DNA of 64,000 bases from Toxorhynchites rutilus septentrionalis (GCF_029784135.1 NC_073745.1:112086716-112150715), one strand, 5' to 3'; positions 21,600 through 32,801 are shown, counted from the stretch's first letter. Numbers and translations: made by a program. Notes: generated by a model not told the origin, from the letters alone.

Positions 21600-24515
21600 T
21601 ATATATAAAATATATAAGATATATACTATCACAAATAGTTTTGAATTTCACCCAAAAATAATGGATTACTTTTTCCCCAACCTAATATATTAGCTCGGTT
21701 GTGGCATGCCACAGGCGTTTGTTTCGATCCAATTTCTTCCAAAGAACACATATTTGTCTAGGAACTGTGCGTGTGCGCGCTCGCTCGCTACAATCACGTT
21801 TAATGCAAAACTAATCGCATCAATTATCGAGTCAACACCTTCGCTAGTTTCATAAATAAAATCTACCCCGGGTGATCTCGCTGTCGCTGTTTAGTCGAGC
21901 ACTCTTTTTTCCCCCAGTGTCTCTATTTCTCTCCCACCACTTGAGGCAGCAATTTGGTCGCGGCTCATGTTTTGCTTTTCTAAGCGAAGTGCTGCTGCTT
22001 TTGTAGCGGCGGCGGAAAGCGGAAAGAAAAAGATGGTGGCCGGTCTGATGGTTTGGTGGAGAAGCTGCGGTTGGGGTAATTTATCATCACTTTTACGCCG
22101 TTTAATGTTTCGTTGCTTCTCACATTGTTCGCGGCAGAAAAGGCTCTCACTGTTCCAGCTTAGATGACGAGGTGTGCGATGAAGGAAGCCTCCAGCTAGC
22201 GCGACGACATGCAGCAAACATAAACGCAAATAAATTAATGCAAAATAGGTGCGATAGACGGGGAAAGCCGAGCGCTTTGGGGCGGCACACGCATCCCCGG
22301 GTGAGCCTATTTGTTAGGGGAAGCGATAATTAATAATTGTAATTTAATCTGTATTAAGTATGGGCTTTTATTGAAACTACATCAACATGTGCCGACAGCG
22401 AGAAACGAGAGGGAGAGTGAAAGAGCGGTGCGATGATTGAGTTATATTCGTTCACTTTGCAGTTGCATTTTGCGTGGTTGTGATCTAGATTTTCGACTGG
22501 GACCACGATGTTACCCATCTATGATCGCACCAGAGAAACGCAAAGGGCGCACCGCTGGCGGCCATCGATCGTGATCTCCGCTCAATTTCCCGCTGTGTGA
22601 GTGTGTGCGATTGAGCGATACAATTTCTGCATTCGACGAAGCTGCACCTTTTTCGCTAGCTAAACATTTGCCTGCATGGTACAGTTTTCCCCTGGCAGCT
22701 GGAGGACACGCAGGATGCGTTGCACAGTGTATGAAGATGTACAACAACCGAGAGATAATGATAATGTTTCCCGATCAATAGAACAAGCATGTTCACGCCT
22801 CTGGTTTTTGTGGCCGCAGGTTGCAGCAGTCTACTGACGGACTGTGTGGTGAACTGCCGCTCTGGTGCAAATTGCTGGATGTTAGGCAAGATCACTTATC
22901 TCAGACCGAACGCGCCACGAGGGCGATCAGGCTGCGATGGTTTCACCGCACGCCAACTGGAGCGGAGGGAAACCAGGAAAGCGGACTTGTAGCACTTGTA
23001 GTGAGATTAAGTGGTCCGATAGGATTAAATTGATTTTTGTTGATACTTTCGTGAGATATATAGATGTTTGTATCTTAGAACACGACACATTAGTTTCCAA
23101 GAAAGTGAACGCGCAGCTTGAGATATTCCCTGTGGTAATGAAAAACTAGTTTCGAAAGATTCGAATCGCACCAAATTGCTACCGAAGCATCGAATCTCAT
23201 TCCGTCAGGTTTTTCCCATTCAATTTATGCGAATTACACCAAATTACCTATCCAAAACCAACAGTTCACTTTCAGTGCGCTTCGCAGCCATGAAATCGAT
23301 AGCTTTCGCACGGGCTAGATTTGTTCCCGCAATCATCGAATTCAAACTAATTTAATAAACTAGCAGTTGAAGCCCCGTGCGATAATTCAATAACCAGCAA
23401 ATCATCACCCGATAATTTGTGTAGATTGCAATAATCACCCGCCGATATGCATCCACGGAATCCATTTCTAGAACAGTTTTTTTGTTCCACTCGCTTCTCA
23501 AATCTCGCATTATGCTGCCGCGGTGCCTTTCGCACCATGTGCACCAAAAGTGATCGCCGGTGAACAGGAAAGATCATAACAATCCAATAATGATAACTTT
23601 AATGGCGGTTATTACTTACGATCCCGTCTCGCCGCGCGCAAAATGCCGCCTTCGCAGCGATTGCGGCTGAGTGAGCCCTCCGCACAATGGGGTGTGAAAC
23701 GAAGATGAGCCCACGAGGAGGCCCAGAGGTAGGTATTAACACTCAAAATTATAACATAACAATCTGTGCCCGGTGTTTTCGGTGCGACCTCTAGGGGGGA
23801 ATTTATCGTCTAACGACCGATCGGCCGATCGACTCGGCGGCATCTAGTAATTGAATAAAATTGCTATTCCCATTCGATTCGGTCATATTTTAACGCTTTG
23901 CGGTGCGCTAATAACATGATCTTGCCTGGTCTAGGCCAACCTCTGGGCTCGCGACGGATTGTGGTAATGAGCACACGAACGATTGTTTTTTTTCTCTTGG
24001 CTCTTCTTCTTCAACTCATTCCACCGGCGAGGGCATAATCGAGAAAATATTGAGGAAATACAGCATCCAGCGCAGCAGCAGCTTTGCTCTGCCTCAAAAC
24101 ACAGAAACACACATTCGGATTTGTCCCTTTTACCATTCCCAATCGCCTGGAGATTTCGACGGTTCGACGATGCGAGCAGCACAACTCAGTTACAACCCAC
24201 ACACCACATAGGTCTTCTCATCGGCACGCATTGTGTTGTTCTGAGGCTTTTGCGCGTTCGCCCCAAACACGCGTGCTGTTCGCGCATCGAACTAATTGTG
24301 AGGAGCGGCGCGCGATCTTGTGCGTCCAACGCATAAATTAGCATGTTCTTTTCTTGGACCCGCAATCTGGATATTTTTTTCCTCTCTTCATCTTGCGCAT
24401 AGAATCGCCTCTCGATAGAGGCACCCATTGGGAGGGTGCTAATGAGCATAACCTCTTCCGGATCGCGTTACAAGGCGTCTACCGGCAATCAATTTGCTTC
24501 TGGTTTAGTTCTTTG
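21600..24515. other. low-repeat, GC-richer block; no gene recognised
   Basis: I see no dispersed family from elsewhere in the window here, and base composition is higher in GC, with CpG-containing stretches (21.9-22.3, 23.6-24.4 kb). Open frames such as 21891-22229 (minus) and 23983-24336 (plus) have no recognisable domain. It may be intronic or regulatory sequence of a host gene; that is inference. Confidence 0.4.
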
Positions 24516-24523
24516 GTCGTTTC

Positions 24524-27005
24524 GACGTAGAACTACGTCTTTCATTAAGGGTACCAAATCAGAAAACAGGTCACGTTTTTATGAAATAGAGTTAACGTTA
24601 ATAACTATTTTGTCCGCGAGCGGATTTACATACTAAAAGAATCGGAAACTCCCTAAGATTTGTTTAATATGCTATACATCAGAGTCCCCTGGTTTGTAAA
24701 TGGTTAAAATTCATGAAAACTTTAGGCGTTTCCATTTACCCATACATTTGTTCTGTCCATTTGTGTACTTTCCCGAACAGAGCTGTCAATAACGAGCAAC
24801 GAAGGGGAAATCGTAGGATTTAAAGTCTCCGTGAACAAAGGAAAAGAAGAAGAATGAAGGGGAATACTTGCCTAGAGTATAAACAGTGGATCTCGCTGAG
24901 GCAAACTTTCAGTCTCGTTCTGTATTCAAACCAACGAATATCGCTTTGTTTTGTGTCATCACATGTCTTCGTTTCGTATTGAGCTGTGGACGCCTCCAAA
25001 TTATTCACTCGCTGATGTCTCTGGTATTGCAATCATTGCATCAAAATGACGCCATTGCATAAAGGTTCTGAGCTACACAATTGTGTGAGGAATCATCAAA
25101 CTAGGCTATCGTCGGCTCACCAAGAAAATAAATGTTCTGGAATTTTGTCTGTGATTTGGTTTCGTTTGCCTACTGGCACTGCATTGCAAAACTGCAAAAC
25201 ACTCTCCACCAATGATGACAGCTACGCTAATTGAAACCGGGAATATTAGCAGAAAGGGCTTCTGTTGAGAAGAGCGCAAAACGGAGATAAGTGTGTGTAC
25301 ATTTATATGCTTCAAGCCATCGATATATGCGTGCTTCATGACCCGTACGTAAAAATAGTTCATCTTCTCTACGCTGAAATCCCATTTGTATCTGCTCCCG
25401 TGTGCATTGGCCCTGTCACGATGCAATTTATGCTGAGATTGACGATTTTTGGTGATGCAAATTATGCAATGATAATTATAAACAAGGAGGGGAGGTAGTG
25501 GGAATGAAATATTTGCGCTGAGGTATTAGTAAGGTATTAGTCTCTGCTGAGGCAAATATTCAGTATTTTCCCAAGCAGTTAACATTGTTTGTTTTCCGTC
25601 ATCATTAAGGCTTTGTTGGTGCCTTTGACATTTCATCAATGCATTAAACAAACGTTATGGTGAAGCAGGCGTTAAGGTTGTGCGTCAAAATATTATTTGG
25701 GGAATATTAAGCATCTTGAATGTCGTACTGTAATGTTATAAGTTATTTGGGTTCGCGTGCCAGTCGCAGAACTGCCTTCAACTACGATATCAATTTGCGC
25801 ATAATGAAGCAATGCTACTGTTTTCGAGGTTGTTGATATTTACAAAAAGAGTTTATTGCGCTTGTTTAGTAACCAAATTCCAGAACGACATTTACTTTCT
25901 TGGTGACTAAATGACGAAATGAAGGTGACGAAATAAACTCTATCTGTTAATCTTAACAACCTCGAAAAGAGTAGCACTGCTTCATTATGATCAAGATTCA
26001 TTGCTTTAAATACAGAACGATACTGAAAGTTTGCCTTCCTTCCTTGCTTGAGACTTTAAACTTCTTCAGTTCATTCGTCTCTAAACTTGAAAAGGCTTTA
26101 AAAAAACTTTACTTTTTCCATCAAATTACTCCTCCACCCCCATTGCCTTGAGAAAGAAATTCGATCCCTCGCCGTCCAGCTCGTCCAGTAACGATGTTGT
26201 TCAGTCGATTTCTTCACGAAGAATGAAAGTTTGCCTCAGCGAGGATGATGATGATGATGATATTGAATTAGAGAGGCTTTAAACTTTTTCAGTTCATTCG
26301 TCTCTAGCATTAAGAAAGGCCCTTGGAAAACTTTAATCTACTCCTATATTACACCTCCAACCTCGCTGCCCTGAGAAAGGCACTCAATCCCTCGTTGTTC
26401 AGCTCGTCCAGCAACGATGTTGTCCAGTCGGTGTCCACTCAAAGAATGGTTCGTTGAAACCCTGTTTGCCTCAGCGAGATCCACTGTTTATACTCTAGGC
26501 AAGTATTTCCCTTCGTTCTTCATCTTTTCCTTTGTTCACTTTACATGTTACGATTTCCCCTTCGTTGTTCGTCGATAAGTTGCTCGTTATGGACAACTCT
26601 GTTCGGTAAAGCACACAAATGGACAGAACAAATGTATGTATGTAATGGGAATATGTACTTCCAATTTTCATCAATTTAAACCACATACAGACTATGGGGT
26701 TGTAATGTATAGCATATCAAACAAATCTTAGAGAATTTTCAATTCGTTTGGTATATAAATCGCCAAAATCCGTTCGCAGCAAAAAAGTTATTAACGTTAA
26801 CTTTATTTCATAAAAACGTGACCTGTTTTTCTGATTTGGCACCCTTAAAGAAAGACGTAGTTCTACGTCAAAACCATTTCAGAGATTATTGTACTAAGCA
26901 GTTGTTTCTAAAATTTCACAGCATTATAGAATAATATCCGAAGTTATAAACAAGCGACTCTTATAAAATACAATGCGGTCGTATCTTGGACACAACCTCC
27001 TATAA
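24524..27005 (+). mobile_element. foldback element F1 with about 385-bp terminal inverted arms
   Basis: The left edge is GACGTAGAACTACGTC (24524-24539). The sequence 24524-24906 recurs inverted at 26474-26869, ending GACGTAGTTCTACGTC. Shared internal phrases include AAACAGGTCACGTTTTTATG and GTGGATCTCGCTGAGGCAAA. Beyond the right arm about 135 further bases, ending CACAACCTCCTATAAT, are shared with F2, so the true right end is near 27005. The interior has an inverted pair around 25800-25990 and a tandem duplication at 26047-26478. No transposase is present. Confidence 0.7.
26047..26478 (+). repeat. tandem duplication (about 225-bp unit, two copies) inside F1
   Basis: Both copies start with a module resembling AGAGGCTTTAAACTTTTTCA...TTCATTCGTCTCT and continue with TCCAGCTCGTCCAG-type and TTTGCCTCAGCGAG phrases (26047-26245 and 26272-26478). 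A short (GAT)n lies at 26243-26260. Confidence 0.65.
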
Positions 27006-27591
27006 TTTTTTAGAGATGTTTTTGACACTCGGTGTGTATTTGGAGTGTCGTGGCATCCATCTTCATTTATTTAGAACCGTCATGAACCATGTTTGTTTCG
27101 GGCCATAATAACACAGTATAAAAAAGAACTAATATTTTGCCATATATGTATTAAATACCTGTACAAGTATGATTCTACGGATTGATATGTGGCGAATGTC
27201 GAACTTTTGGCATTGTGCTTAGGATGGCAAAACATGAATTTTAAAGGCGCGAACATCAGCTTCAGAATGTGGTATAGTTCATTTGATTGATATGTAAAAG
27301 ACAAAAATTTTAACTAATTGATCGAAATAAAATCGAAAACAAACGGAATTTTTTCTAAAGAAAGGTGCAGCTGATACCCATCGTTTGTGTGTAATCACAC
27401 ACAAGAAATATTACTCTTCGGCAAGCATGCATTAAAAGTGATTTAAAGATTTGAATTTATCTTGATTCGAACGATTAATAATATGGAAAGCCACTGAAAA
27501 ATTTTCGAGACACCCAATTGAAAGTCGTTTGAAACTATCACTGATGAACAGTACTGACTACAATTAAAGGAGGATCCAAATCTGGAGGGCA
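27006..27591. other. unassigned spacer between F1 and D2
   Basis: AT-rich, with no feature recognised. Confidence 0.4.
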
Positions 27592-28904
27592 AAAATAGGT
27601 GGGTTATATCTATGATATAACCGCAAGGTTGGTGTGGGACTACATTAGCTTAGCAACCATTTGTTTGTACTGGTTAAATTTTTGATTGAATGAAACTATT
27701 TCCGAATTCAATTGAATTCAATATATTTGCTTTGTGAGTAAAAATATTGAATAAATTCCATGTAAGGTCAATTCATGCATTATGATAGATTATGTTACAA
27801 CTAAATTTTATAACAGTCCTGTTACGTTTGGTATGATACCTAGGACAGAATATGTGAACGGAAAAATTATCAATTTATTTTATTTTACAATTCCCTCTGA
27901 AGTTTCCATCTCTCAAGTGTACGTACTTCTCGAACCGCGAATTTGCTTGATTTGATGAACTTCAGACACTCAGTTTCGATTTTAACATGTACGTGGAACG
28001 CATATTGTTTAATCAATACGCGTTATCGCAGCAAATGGTTATCAACATTTTGCTTAATCATTAAATGATATGCGTAGAAATTCAGTGAGCAGAGGATATG
28101 AAGGCATATCCTTCAATGCAATCTTGAATAACCGAGCCAAAGCGTTGTGTTCGTACCCGCTTTTGTAATCAGTGTTAGGAAAACACTTTTCGGAGTGCAA
28201 AAAAAACTTGGATGAATCAACAACTTCAACTTCTACTTTTATACTATAGAGGATTTGAACTCGAAAGTTCATTCGCCTCTAGTGTCTGCACGATTTTCCT
28301 AAGTTTAGAAGACCGTGTTAAGGAAACATGTTCTAGTCTGCACAAAGGCAAGCGAGTACAAAAGTACTCGCAGTTTGCATATATTTGCAAAGCCGATTTC
28401 CCCAGACACCTTGGTTTAGAAATCTGTGTTGGGGAAACACATTTCCGCCGGAACAAAAATGTCCCTGACTTGCATGTATTTGCAATGTCAATTTCCCCAC
28501 GCTTCATGGATTAGAAGTCTGTGTTAGGGAAACACATTCCAGTTGGAACAAAAACACCCTCGACTTTCATGTATTTGCGATGCCGATTTCTCCAACGCTG
28601 CTTGGTTTTGATGGCAGTGTTGGGGAAACCGTAAATCGGGCCAATCAAAATGAGGCAGTTAGGGCGTTTAGATAACGCTTAACATTTCACAGTTATTCAA
28701 TTGTTTATCTAATGAAAAATAACATTTTATTAATTGCGATAGATCCATAGAAATTTTCCTTATCAATTGATGCAAACATCTTTCCGATCCAGTAAGAAAT
28801 GTTCGAGTTATAAGCATTCGGAATCTTTCATATTTTCCTGCATGTTCTGTGTTTAGGTTTTCATTTTACCCCCCATTTACTCCGGTTAGACGTGATCCCA
28901 CGTC
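27592..28904 (-). mobile_element. palindrome-ended element D2
   Basis: On the minus strand it starts at GACGTGGGATCACGTC (28904-28889) followed by a G-rich string that matches the inward side of D1's right edge. It ends with an outer segment ACCGCAAGGTT...GGTGGGTTATA (27592-27645 in plus coordinates), also seen at the right edges of G and E. It contains a four-unit minisatellite and one AGAGGC...GCCTCT-type module (28247-28281). It has no coding capacity. Confidence 0.55.
28311..28640 (-). repeat. 95-111 bp minisatellite, four units
   Basis: GTGTT(A/G)(A/G)GGAAAC starts at about 28315, 28426, 28521 and 28617, giving periods of 111, 95 and 96. Each unit also has TGCATGTATTTGCAATG-type and GATTTCCCCA-type phrases. 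It is the inverse of the arrays at 2660 and 36850. Confidence 0.7.
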
Positions 28905-29009
28905 AAAAAGGGATTTTTATGATTTTAGTTCCTTTTCAGTTTCAGTCATGTGTTCGAATCTACCATCGGTGTGTTTACGGTATGTTTGAAGATGTATTTT
29001 CATGCATTA

Positions 29010-29200
29010 CTAGCTGACCCGGCAAACGTTGTTCTGTCACATGAATTATTTATAGTGAATATGTTGGGTGTTAAATGAAACATATATAATGTATTGCAAA
29101 CGTGTTTGAATGTTTCAACGCTAAAATGAATCGATGTGATCAACAAAACAGAACAAATTAAGAGGTTTGAACGAAAATGTGTCTTTGTTTGTTTTCTTTT
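29010..29200 (-). mobile_element. Helitron-like 3' end fragment A7
   Basis: Read on the minus strand it ends ...CAACGTTTGCCGGGTCAGCTAG at 29010, followed by T. The terminal bases match the A family but the inner sequence differs, so this is a related subfamily. The 5' end is cut by or abuts element G. Confidence 0.5.
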
Positions 29201-29201
29201 T

Positions 29202-29327
29202 GACGTAGGACTACGTCTTTCATTTCTATACATATAAGGTGCCTGTTTGTGCACCTTAGGCCAGAAGGGAATCCATCAGGAGGAAATTGATGCCACAAAC
29301 GGTTCCGATTAAACATCGGAGCAGCCA

Positions 29328-29364
<37 letters not shown>

Positions 29365-30465
29365 CGCGGAACTATTTTCATTTGGTTGCCAGCCAGCGTC
29401 GAGAAGATTCCGTAAAAATGTTATCGTTGCTGAAAAATAATCTGCCCCTGGGAATTGAAAAAAAACATTCAAGCGAAAGAGTATATTTTAATGTTTTCTA
29501 ACCATTTAAAACTGCGACCAAATACATTTAGTTTGGTGATTTTTCAATCAAGTGCGATCAACGAAAGCCCAAGGCAGACAATCGGATATCCCCGTCCGGG
29601 ATATCTTAGGTAGCCGTGATCCTGATCTTCTGCTTCATCTATACCTGTTCCTCAGAAACGCCGATGTCAACGTTTAATGATACGTTAAATGCTTTACACG
29701 AGCTGATGATTGCGCCGGCTAGTGACCATTCTATCCTGGATTCCTCGAATCGAGAAGACGCACCACGCTAGATATGGGGTACATACTAGGGGGGCGTTGC
29801 TGATTAATGGTCAGCTGCATCCCAATAGGAAGTATCCCGTGTCGGGCACACGTACAGAGCATTGGAGACAGCAACATCCCAATTACGAGAACACTTGTAA
29901 TACTAACCTCGAGCCGACCGCGAGTAATCGGTTACATATTACTAACATAGATAATAAGAAAAACTGTCAAAATATTGAACTCCGGCCCCGTCAGGCTAAC
30001 GCCATATGAGCCTTGATAAAAATATATATTTTAGAAAAAAAAAAAAAACGAAAGCCGTTCGTCTTTCGGCAATTTATTAGAGGTGCAATGAATCTTAAGA
30101 AGAAATTCCCGCTCTACGCGCACTGGCAAACAATGTTTACTCAATAATTTCTCAAACGAGAAATGGATGTTGTGAGAAAGGATGAGCGAACGCAAAAATT
30201 ATGTAGACTGATTTGAAGCAACAGATATTTTGTCTATTGGAATTGAAATAAAAATCATATCACAATACAAGCAATGTATTATGTATTATACAACTCTCGT
30301 GCGATTGCTTCTTTTGCTGTATATTGTGCCTTCAACGTAGCGCTCTCGTTTTCGAAGTTCCCTAAATATTCATTTATTCATTCATTCAGAATTGATTCAG
30401 ATGCAAATGATAACTAAATCAACAATAGTCCTACGTCACCCTTGCGGTTGCACCACCCACTTTCT
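29202..30465 (+). mobile_element. palindrome-ended element G, host to a retroposon
   Basis: The left edge is GACGTAGGACTACGTC (29202-29217) followed by TTTCATTTCTATAC, shared with E. The right edge is TAGTCCTACGTC then CCTTGCGGTT..CACCACCCACTT (30426-30465), shared with D2 and E. The interior includes a (CA)n tract (29331-29358), an AAGGTGC/GCACCTT mini-hairpin (29236-29258) and the poly(A) retroposon at 29570-30047. Confidence 0.55.
29570..30047 (+). mobile_element. poly(A)-tailed retroposon with 9-bp target-site duplication, family unknown
   Basis: The insert ends in an A-rich tail (30035-30048) preceded by TTGATAAAAATATA. It is flanked on both sides by ACGAAAGCC (29561-29569 and 30048-30056), the mark of LINE-mediated insertion. 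A frame of 100 codons (29710-30009) ends near the tail but has no domain I recognise. It could be the 3' end of a non-LTR element, a SINE or a processed transcript. There are no obvious B-box motifs. Confidence 0.7.
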
Positions 30466-30469
30466 GTTT

Positions 30470-31454
30470 TTTTCAAAAACTTTTATTACTCAGACTCAAT
30501 TACTAACGTTTACAGAGTCAAATTTGATATAATGTTTCTTGATTCAATGTATTTCATTAACGGATATGTTTGATCTTTCAAAAGTTGAACGATAGATAAA
30601 AAAATAATATATTTTTGTCGTAAAGTAGAAAAATGAAATGAACAAAATCAATATAAATTTCGTTCGATTGCTGTCACGGTGAAGAATATGCGCTCGCCGT
30701 TTTCAAGATGGACGGTTAGATTTATAACTGTCCATAAAATGGGAACAACGATATGTCAGACAACTTCAATAGAGCTGATGTACCTACCTATTTTGTAACG
30801 CAATTTTTCGTCGTTTTCATTCAATAGATTATTCACATCGGTACTCTGAATTTAAAATACAGATATATTTCATCCATATTCACGGACTTGCAAATGTATC
30901 TATTGTTTTACATCGAATTGCAGAACTCAACATTAATATGAACATTGACTGTTTTGCTCAGCTGTTTGCTGTTTGCTGCAGCCCAACGGTTGTCAGATTC
31001 AATGTCTACATTGTTGATTCCTGTGGATGATTGTCTGCCATTGTCAGTATTTCTTCGTTGATATATTGGACATCAGGGTACGCTTGCGATCGTGTCGTTG
31101 GTGCAATCTTTAGGTAAACGCCTTGAACTTATTATGCAACATGCAAGGCGATAAAAGTTTTAGATCCACGCATGAATCATGTTTGTGGTAACAATACCGA
31201 ACAATCACCCATATTCCAGAATCCGATTGGTTTGAAACTCGACTTCACAGTTCGATCGAAATCATCTTTTGCATTCTTAAATCCGTTCCTCTCAAATTCA
31301 ATCGTTCCATGTAAATGTAGCAAACTTGCCTTGTCGCGAAACAAACGTCAGAATGATTCATCCGTATTTGTGGAGCAATTTACTCTCTATCAGATTAGCA
31401 GACCCGGAAACAAATTCAAATTGATTTTAACAATGATTAATTGAAAATTATTAC
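30470..31454. other. unassigned AT-rich sequence
   Basis: No family or coding signature is recognised. The frame at 31172-31444 has no motif. Confidence 0.4.
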
Positions 31455-32205
31455 TCGATGACGTTTCAATACATAGAATACACAATCCTGGCCCTAACTT
31501 AATTTTTTTTCTATGAATTTCCAACAAAACTTTCCCAGCTTGCAGAGAACATATTTGATATATAGAGCTAATTTTTCATTTAATATTCCACCCGAAAATC
31601 CATAACCATTTTTGGTTCACACAAATGCATAAATCCTCAATGTCGGCTATGTCGAATTGTATGGCAAGGTTGCCACATTTGCACAACTCGATTGGTTTTA
31701 TATCGAACGGATTACAGAATGCAAAATTGTTTGTGTGATTTGTGAGTATTTCAATAACTGGTTGTGTTCATTCAAAATTACTTCCAGCTCGCCGGCGATA
31801 TGCCTGGCTTCCGACGAAGTGAGGTTACTTTCGAATGTGTGGATGAAAGATTGATGTAGTGGGCGTAGCGCCATTTGTTATTTAACAACATACATAAATT
31901 CCATCTGTTTGAAAACCGAAAGACGGTTAAATTATTTGAATATAGTTTATGCAAAAATGCTGAATTCACCATTAAAAATAGGGTATGGGGGCTAAAATTT
32001 TTGGTTATATGAATTATTTGAAGTCAAATTTAAGAAAACAAATATTTAACACTAATCGGTATCAAATATATAGTAATCGGTATCCTAGCGTTATTGTATA
32101 TAGTTTACAACCTATTACCATGCCTACCTAGTTTTTTGTGCATAATTCATCAATATCGGTCGAGCCGTTTTGGAGGAGTTCGACCCCGAACATCGTGACA
32201 CTAGA
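31455..32205 (-). mobile_element. Helitron H2 (internally deleted) with a Rep fragment
   Basis: The 5' edge is at 32205 on the minus strand (TCTAGTGTCACGATG), after a run of A. The first 120 bases match H1. A Rep-type fragment is encoded at about 31745-31860 on the minus strand (ESNLTSSEARHIAGELEV and ILNEHNQLLKYS). The distal part (31480-31560) matches the 3' region of H1 (19030-19100). The middle of H1 is missing, so H2 is a deletion derivative. Confidence 0.6.
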
Positions 32206-32215
32206 TTTTTATATA

Positions 32216-32801
32216 CGAGGGTCGTTCAAAAAATAATTTTCAGTGCCTCAGAAATAGAATTTTCGTAATCTACGTTTAATTTTCTATTTTTCTACATAAT
32301 CTCCGTAACGTTTGAGACATTTTTCATAGTGTGGCACGAGTTTTTCTATTCCGAGCGCGAAGTGCGTAGTGTCCAACTTTTTGAAGTACAATGTAACTGC
32401 GTCACGAATTTCTTCAATGTTGTCGAATCGTCGACCGTCGACCGCCGAAGAACAAAAGTCCAGGTTTATTGACGAAAGTAGTGTTCCTCATCCACGGTAA
32501 TGCGCGGCCCCATTCTGCTCGCGTAACTCAAAAGCAATTGAAAAAGTTCAAATGGACTGTGTTCGAGCATCCTCCTTACTCCCCAGACCTCGCCCCTAGC
32601 GACTATCACTTATTCCCGGTTATAGTTTCTACGCACTTCGCGCTCGGAATAGAAAAACTCGTGCGTTACGTGAACGTTACGGCGATTATTTAGAAAAATA
32701 GAAAATACAACGTAGATTACGAAAATCACCTTGTTTTTTGTCCTTACTATATTTTTGCGCGATTTTTGAGGCATTGAAACTTATTTTTTGAACGACCCTC
32801 G
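32216..32801 (+). mobile_element. rearranged mariner with both ends derived from the 3' end
   Basis: It is flanked by TA (32214-32215 and 32802-32803). The ends CGAGGGTCGTTCAAAAAATA are perfect inverted repeats, and similarity continues inward for more than 150 bases. The right part encodes the transposase core and C-terminus on the plus strand. The left part encodes the same C-terminus on the minus strand (FDNIEEIRDAVTLYFKKL, THFALGIEKLV, HYEKCLKRYGDYVEK then stop). So the 5' half of the element has been replaced by an inverted copy of its 3' half. Confidence 0.8.
32469..32692 (+). pseudogene. mariner transposase fragment (D34D type, second Asp lost)
   Basis: The frame contains HGNARPHSARVTQKQL and HPPYSPDLAPSDYHLFP. 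In mariner the first motif should read HDNARPH. Here the catalytic Asp is Gly (GGT). The last Asp (APSD) is kept, with 34 residues between the two positions. The frame then jumps straight to the extreme C-terminus (THFALGIEKLV), showing an internal deletion. It cannot encode an active enzyme. Confidence 0.85.

Noticed and set aside
21370..21651. Frames of alternating Tyr-Ile on both strands (also at 52120-52338)
   Set aside because: These are artefacts of the (TA)n tails of Helitron-like elements A5 and A6.
21891..22229. 112-codon minus-strand open frame in the low-repeat block
   Set aside because: Composition (Arg, Ser, Gln and Leu rich) is as expected from GC-rich DNA. An opposite-strand frame is open over the same stretch and there is no recognisable domain.
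29158..29472. Minus-strand frame with alternating Val-Cys
   Set aside because: This is a translation of the (CA)n microsatellite at 29331-29358 inside element G.
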